From assembly GCA_018105865.1 (NCBI GenBank), contig CM030866.1, positions 5,655,451 through 5,719,450 on the forward strand: DNA of 64,000 nucleotides. The letters are read 5' to 3'. The position numbers and the translations under genes were made by a program. This DNA comes from Metaphire vulgaris (Eukaryota > Annelida > Clitellata > Crassiclitellata > Megascolecidae). This document shows, piece after piece, positions 59,375-64,000 of the stretch. How positions within the stretch are numbered: the stretch's first letter is position 1; each line of letters starts with the position of its first letter. The notes beneath the pieces were generated by a model. The model was not told where the DNA came from and made no database searches. It worked only from the letters and a program-made list of their open reading frames with translations.

Positions 59375-59606
59375 CTTGATAGTCATAGAGACATAGACGA
59401 ATGCATAATGCTTTCTGTGGTTCGAGCGAATGGACTTGCCTTTGATGGAACTTGAGAACAGGAGGGACTATGCTAACGATGACACCAATGAACCCCAAAA
59501 TGGCTATAACCAGCGGTACGACGCAGGTTGACACCGGGCAACTGCTGGCCGATTCTCCACCACCTGTTGTTGGAGGCGTTGCAGTCTCAACGATCAATCC
59601 TGTTGC
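59375..59606 (-). CDS. Exon of the TSP1 membrane protein gene: stalk and transmembrane helix
   Basis: Minus strand: acceptor CTCTTGTTGCAG|GCAACA and donor TATCAAG|GTGAGT bound 232 nt, phase 0 in and 1 out. It reads ATGLIVETATPPTTGGG, an extracellular Thr/Pro/Gly stalk with two cysteines, then the helix TCVVPLVIAILGFIGVIVSI (residues 36-55 of the exon), then VLKFHQRQ and a Cys-containing juxtamembrane part. It joins in phase to the exon at 61036. The downstream joint is unresolved. Confidence 0.65.
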
Positions 59607-59717
59607 CTGCAACAAGAGTGTCAAACAGTGGCTCAACAGTTGTCAGATTTCACTCTTAACTCCAGTTTAGCTCTGTTTAAAATGGATGTGAAAGAAATGA
59701 CGGAAGACATCTGCCAT

Positions 59718-60108
59718 CAAAGCTCGATCATACGCGTATGACAAAATAAAACAAGTTAAAATACGTGCGTATGAATAAAATAATAAAATACGCGTATGAT
59801 ACGCGTATTTTATAAGTCTGCTCGGTTACTTATAATTTCCTTACTTAGCGAGCAATATCAATTGCGACGTCACGCCACGTCACCGTAACTGATCCCAAAA
59901 TTCACTTCGCTAACTCTTGTTTCTCTTTTAATTTCTTTGCGCAGGTAAATGGTTAACAGACTGCGGTAAGTGATGCAATTTCATGGCTATTTAGGCCTAA
60001 GGTATTTTTGCTCACGTATGATAGCGCGTATGATAAAGAGTCATACGTTAAAATACGTGCGTATGATATGAAAAATATAATACGTATGATACGTATGATC
60101 GAGCTTTG
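59718..60108. mobile_element. hAT-like element with ACGCGTATGATACGCG palindromes
   Basis: 391 bp, CAAAGCTCGATCATACGCG to ACGTATGATCGAGCTTTG. Flanks TCTGCCAT and TCTGCCAC, one mismatch. About ten CGTATGATACG-type words in both arms. No coding. In an intron of the minus-strand gene. Confidence 0.85.
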
Positions 60109-60129
60109 TCTGCCACAATTAACGTAAGG

Positions 60130-60548
60130 CAGACATGAACATGGGTCATTTTGAAAGAACCCAACCCAACCCATCATGATTCAGACCCAACCCACGAAAG
60201 CTTTAGGGTTACTTGATCCAACCCAGCCAACCGTAATACATTACAATTTCTTAAACCATGCAGCTATTGACTGCTGACAGTTATAAAACATGTTATGTGG
60301 CACAGTAGTCAGAGTTACTGCCCTCAGTGTATATTTGGCATCAGCAACTACATGTAGTGAGCAGTTAGTTAAGAAGTGATGCACTTATTATTTATTAAGA
60401 CCATAAAATTAACAAAGATAAAAAATATTATATTAAACGATTAGCGATAAAGCATGACTTGTTTTCTAAGCCAACCCAACCCACCATAAACATGGACATT
60501 TCTGACCCAACTCAAACCATGGGTAGACGCAACTCATGTCAAACTCTG
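60130..60548. mobile_element. hAT-like element with AACCCAACCC repeats
   Basis: 419 bp, CAGACATGAACATGGGTC to AACTCATGTCAAACTCTG. Flanks ACGTAAGG and ACGTAACG, one mismatch. Inserted only 13 bp from the preceding element's target duplication. Confidence 0.8.
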
Positions 60549-61035
60549 ACGTAACGTCAAACGATCGACTAGCGTTAAATTGTGTAAAATTTAATTATTC
60601 TCGCTTAGACCCAAAACGAATGAAACTTAATGAGGGTTGGTCAGCTAAAGAAATCAGCGTCAACGCCGAAATAGAATTGTTAACAATTGAGCAAAGAATT
60701 TGGTAAGTAATACACATACATGTGAAGTACATAGGCAAACTGAGGTCATGTTCTGTTGTAGCCTAAACGTTTTCAAACAATGATGGATTTCGGTGACCAC
60801 AGAAAACGAATTTCACACAGGATGACTTTTTAAGTGGCTGCCTCACAAAAGGAAATTTTAATTCAATTTGCACTTTACAAGTATTTCACGAAGAAGAGAA
60901 ACTAAGCATGCTCGCCTCTAAAAGACTCTTGGCAATGTCTTGCGCGGCCGTGAACAAGGTTGAAAATGAGACGAAAATCTTGCTGAGGGCTTTCTTTCTT
61001 CGTGTTAAATGTGACTGTGAGTCGTTTCTGCATAC

Positions 61036-61078
61036 CGTCTGGTAGATGCTCTCGTCAATAACTGCTATAATCTGTATG
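61036..61078 (-). CDS. Small exon of the TSP1 membrane protein gene (candidate)
   Basis: Minus strand: acceptor TTTTCGATTTCAG|CATACAG, donor CCAGACG|GTATGC, 43 nt, phase 2 in and 0 out, reading IQIIAVIDESIYQT. It fits the upstream exon at 61616 and the transmembrane exon at 59606 in phase. The donor is non-optimal; the frame remains open to a stop at 60886, so a longer alternative end is possible. Confidence 0.4.
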
Positions 61079-61159
61079 CTGAAATCGAAAACTGGAGAAC
61101 TTACAGTTCCAATTATATTTATGCACACACGGCTACGATCACAAACACTAGGCCCTATA

Positions 61160-61386
<227 letters not shown>

Positions 61387-61563
61387 CAGGGTGCGATTTG
61401 TGACCTGAAGCAGTGGGGGGCATGTCGAGCTCGGAAGGATGTAGTTGTCGGAAAAAGGTTGGTTGCAGTGGGGGATGTAGCTGTGGGGAATGTAGCAGGA
61501 GGAGGATGTAGTTGGGTAGTGGAGGAAGGAAGATTCCCCCTTTCCCCTACAAATCGCGCCCTG
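61387..61563. mobile_element. hAT-like MITE, CAGGG(C/T)GCGATTTG family, copy 2
   Basis: 177 bp, CAGGGTGCGATTTGTGACC to CTACAAATCGCGCCCTG, inserted in the ATC array so that ATCATCAT lies on both sides. Orientation inverted relative to 570-750. Confidence 0.85.
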
Positions 61564-61615
61564 ATCATCATCATCATCTTCCTCTTCTTCTTCATCGATA
61601 TGAGAAGTTGCTTAC

Positions 61616-61711
61616 GAGACGTTTCCGCCAGATCCAGATACTTCATGTAGACTGCCTGGAAATTTATAGACGTCACCCAATGTGACAAACTGAACATCGT
61701 GTGTAGCGTTC
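61616..61711 (-). CDS. Exon of the TSP1 membrane protein gene (candidate)
   Basis: Minus strand: acceptor CAATTTTAG|GAACGC, donor ACGTCTC|GTAAGC, 96 nt. In phase 2 in and 2 out it reads NATHDVQFVTLGDVYKFPGS then LHEVSGSGGNVS, with two N-glycosylation sequons (NAT, NVS), consistent with an ectodomain. It joins in phase to the exon at 61078. A second open frame (phase 1-1) exists in this exon, so the choice rests on the downstream phase. Confidence 0.4.
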
Positions 61712-61924
61712 CTAAAATTGAAACGAAAAGCCTTTGGGGCTTCTTTCGGACAGTGTCATTTTAAATTATAATACGGACCCTTCCAAGGAGTAAGTCGCAC
61801 TTAGACGTTACTCGTCTTTTTTTACTATTGTACCGATCAACAAACTTGACAAAGCAATTGAACGATGGGCTTTGAGTATTGTGATTCTTTTATGCATTGT
61901 CTTACAATTTGCGAACGTTTTGTT

Positions 61925-62218
61925 CAGAGGCGTAGCGAGGGTATCCGGCGCCCGGGGGCAAAGTGTACCGTTGGCGCCCCCAACACTGCTGACGAGCAAA
62001 AAAGGTAGTCACATCGTTCTCTCGGCGCTCCTCCCCTCAACTCTCTACGGCGCCCCTCTCCTTAGAGTGCTGACGAGCAAAAAAAGGTCGTCGCAATTCC
62101 TCCATCTTATTTATTATGTATTTGGCTGTTTAAGTTACCCCAAAATCTCGATTTTGGTTCCCCTTCGCCTCGGCACCAGGGGCATATGCCCCCACCTGCC
62201 CCCTTCGATACGCCTTTG
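61925..62218. mobile_element. hAT-like MITE, CAGAGGCGTAGCGAGGG ends
   Basis: 294 bp, CAGAGGCGTAGCGAGGGTA to CCCCTTCGATACGCCTTTG. Flanks GTTTTGTT and GTTTTGTC, one mismatch. Two direct copies of CTGACGAGCAAAAAAGGTNG (61989 and 62071) inside. Confidence 0.85.
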
Positions 62219-62384
62219 GTTTTGTCCAAATCTTTGAAATAAGACCTACAAAGTTTTGAAATTCGAGAATGAATCGAATAGGAAAGTTACGCATAGCAAT
62301 ATCCGTCCTACGCTTGGAAAAATTACAAATGTTGAAATTTATCGAAAAGAGAAACTCTCGTAGCATATTTATTTGGTTACGTGG

Positions 62385-62560
62385 CAGTGTTTAATCTAGA
62401 CTCTGGACTCCGGGGGGACTGACAAGGCCGGGGGGAGGTCAGCTAGGGGGCTGCTCTTAGTTGATGTACTGTAGTATGCCAAAATTTCCGAGGGACATTT
62501 GAAATTTCCGGGGAGAGGAAAATGGCAATTTCCCCTGGAAACAGCCTAGATTAAACCATG
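62385..62560. mobile_element. hAT-like MITE, CAGTGTTTAATCTAG family
   Basis: 176 bp, CAGTGTTTAATCTAGACTCT to ACAGCCTAGATTAAACCATG, perfect 8-bp target duplication TTACGTGG. Confidence 0.95.
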
Positions 62561-62610
62561 TTACGTGGTTCTTCAAGCTGTAATCTTTCAGCAACAGCAA
62601 TTAATCTTGC

Positions 62611-62627
62611 ATGTGTTTGTGTGTGTG

Positions 62628-62684
<57 letters not shown>
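62611..62684. repeat. (GT)n
   Basis: GT dinucleotide array. Confidence 0.95.
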
Positions 62685-62687
<3 letters not shown>

Positions 62688-63144
62688 ACCCTGTGTAACT
62701 AGATCCACAACAAAGTGAAGCATTGTTTGAGCAGATCCTGTTTATACTGAGCCTCAGCAGTTCGTAAATTATATCTTTGTTTAGAAGCACCTTCAAAACA
62801 AGATAGAAACCGCATTGTCCAAATGGGTACAACCGTCAGTCACCGTAAGTTTATCTAATGTATTAATGAGCGTGCAAGACTTTACATGTTTTGTAGCTTA
62901 TAATAATAATTAGGCTACGAGCGTCATTTCTAAACAAAGCGGCTCAGCATTTGAACTTGTCTGCTCTTATAATCTATGACTTCAAATAGGCCTATAGCCT
63001 ATAGGCCTATAAAACTTTGCCTTTAGATTAACATCTGAAGTGAGGATATAGTCTTACTATCCAAGCAAAAATAGTATAGTTTTCAACACAGGATAACTCT
63101 TACTAAACCACAGTCTAGTAATAATAATAATAATAATAATAATA

Positions 63145-63220
<76 letters not shown>

Positions 63221-63865
63221 ATAGTAGTAGTAGTAGTAGTAGTAGTAGTAATAGTAGTAGTAGTAGTATCGTCATTATTATTTTAAGATGAATGTCAAAT
63301 TATCGATTATTGACCTATTGTACGACTTGTTGCTATAGATCATTCATGTGATTAAATTTTACCAGAGATAGTGCATCTTTCGTTGCATTGTCTGATCCCA
63401 GAATTAAAACGATTCCTTCATTTCTTTCTTCTGGATTTCCTACCACTTAAAACCAATGACATTCGCAAACTACGCTTTGATATGCAAAATTTACTGTCTT
63501 AATTTCTACGGTCCGAACGCTTAGTAATTCTTTGCACGATTTCTGAAAACTATATCTGAACTTGGAGAAAATTCCTAGAAAATAAATCGGAGATGATCTT
63601 CGCATTTGGGAGAAAAACTTCATAAACTTTAATAATTCCCTCTCTACCAGCGACCACTAAACTTTATTCGTAAGACAGACAGCGTAAACGACAGATGCAT
63701 GGTCTAAATAAACTTCAAACTCCATCTTTCCTTATTCATTGGCGTAAATGAATGTACGAATTTTGTCGTTGTTAGTTGTTACTACCAGTCTATGAGACAG
63801 TTGCTAGCATTTAGTTTCTATCAGTTTAAACAGTGAAGGCTTGCACTGGATTCAGACTGACTCAC
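62685..63865. other. Intron of the minus-strand gene; no further exon resolved
   Basis: An exon with phase 1 in and 2 out is expected here. Minus strand 62690-62830 has open frames and an acceptor-like TCTTGTTTTGAAG, but no consistent donor. AAT/ATT/AGT arrays fill 63119-63270. Confidence 0.4.
63119..63270. repeat. (AAT)n (ATT)n (AGT)n compound microsatellite
   Basis: Three joined trinucleotide arrays. Confidence 0.95.
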
Positions 63866-64000
63866 CTTCACAAAGTGACTTGCTACTACATGTCATGACC
63901 TCGGTTGACTGGCCATCGCAAGGTAGATAAAACGGAGCGCAGAGTCGCCGACGAGTATAGAGACCGAAGCCGCATTGACGCGAACATTCTGACCAAGGTT
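63866..64000 (-). CDS. Thrombospondin type 1 domain exon (partial), membrane protein gene entering from the right
   Basis: Minus strand, third frame from the window edge: PWSECSRQCGFGLYTRRRLC, then a short loop, PCDGQSTEVMTCSSKSLCE, ending TGTGAAG|GTGAGT in phase 1. This is a TSP1 repeat: W..CS..CG.G...RRR.C, C.G...E...C....C, with the six cysteines expected apart from any upstream. TSP1 exons are usually phase 1, as here. The other two frames stop within the exon. With the transmembrane exon at 59375-59606 and tail exons at 58568 and 58135 it suggests a type I membrane receptor or adhesion protein. The 5' part lies beyond the window. UNC5-, semaphorin 5- or orphan-type architectures cannot be separated. 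Confidence 0.75.

Overview
The window looks like nuclear DNA from a marine invertebrate animal, deuterostome or lophotrochozoan; the sequence alone does not fix the phylum. The grounds are GT-AG spliced genes, a protocadherin whose ectodomain is one uninterrupted exon, a brat/ncl-1 type TRIM-NHL gene that keeps its RING finger, a 5S rRNA-derived SINE, and a very dense load of short inverted-repeat transposons and microsatellites. No bacterial, organellar or viral genes were recognised.

Layout. 0-11 kb is mostly repeats: hAT-like MITEs, a pogo/mariner-type element with a 350-bp internal duplication, non-LTR retrotransposon 3' ends and long AG, AAT, AT and CT arrays, plus one orphan coding exon at 3878-3968. 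11.5-14.5 kb (minus) is a GC-rich seven-cadherin-repeat protocadherin broken by two apparent single-base frameshifts. 14.5-29.3 kb is again MITE-rich, with two orphan exons (16343-16538 minus, 22594-22748 plus), a tRNA-like SINE, nested hAT insertions and a deleted pogo-like transposon (25345-27535).

From about 29.4 to 51 kb repeats thin out. This is the brat/ncl-1-like locus: possible CpG-rich 5' regions near 29.5-30.0 and 37.5-38.1 kb, coding exons 41416-42275 and 43455-44915 (768 residues: RING, two B-boxes, coiled coil, six-bladed NHL), and a long AT-rich 3' region with poly(A) signals near 48.26 and 48.98 kb. Five copies of one TA-flanked MITE sit in or beside this locus, with a 5S-SINE and an L2/CR1-like retrotransposon relic.

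From 51 to 64 kb MITEs return. The minus strand carries pieces of a gene that enters from the right edge: a thrombospondin type 1 exon, two short extracellular exons, a transmembrane exon and two exons of a Pro/Ser/Thr-rich cytoplasmic tail. Most of these join in phase, but at least one exon is missing on each side of the set.

The strongest non-genic pattern is the MITE swarm: more than twenty elements with CAG-type ends and 8-bp target duplications. Families with unrelated ends share one recurring internal motif (TGAC-RAGCAAAAAA-GGTCATC or its reverse complement). The two recognisable gene systems, cell adhesion (protocadherin, TSP1 membrane protein) and RNA-level growth control (brat), show no obvious functional link.
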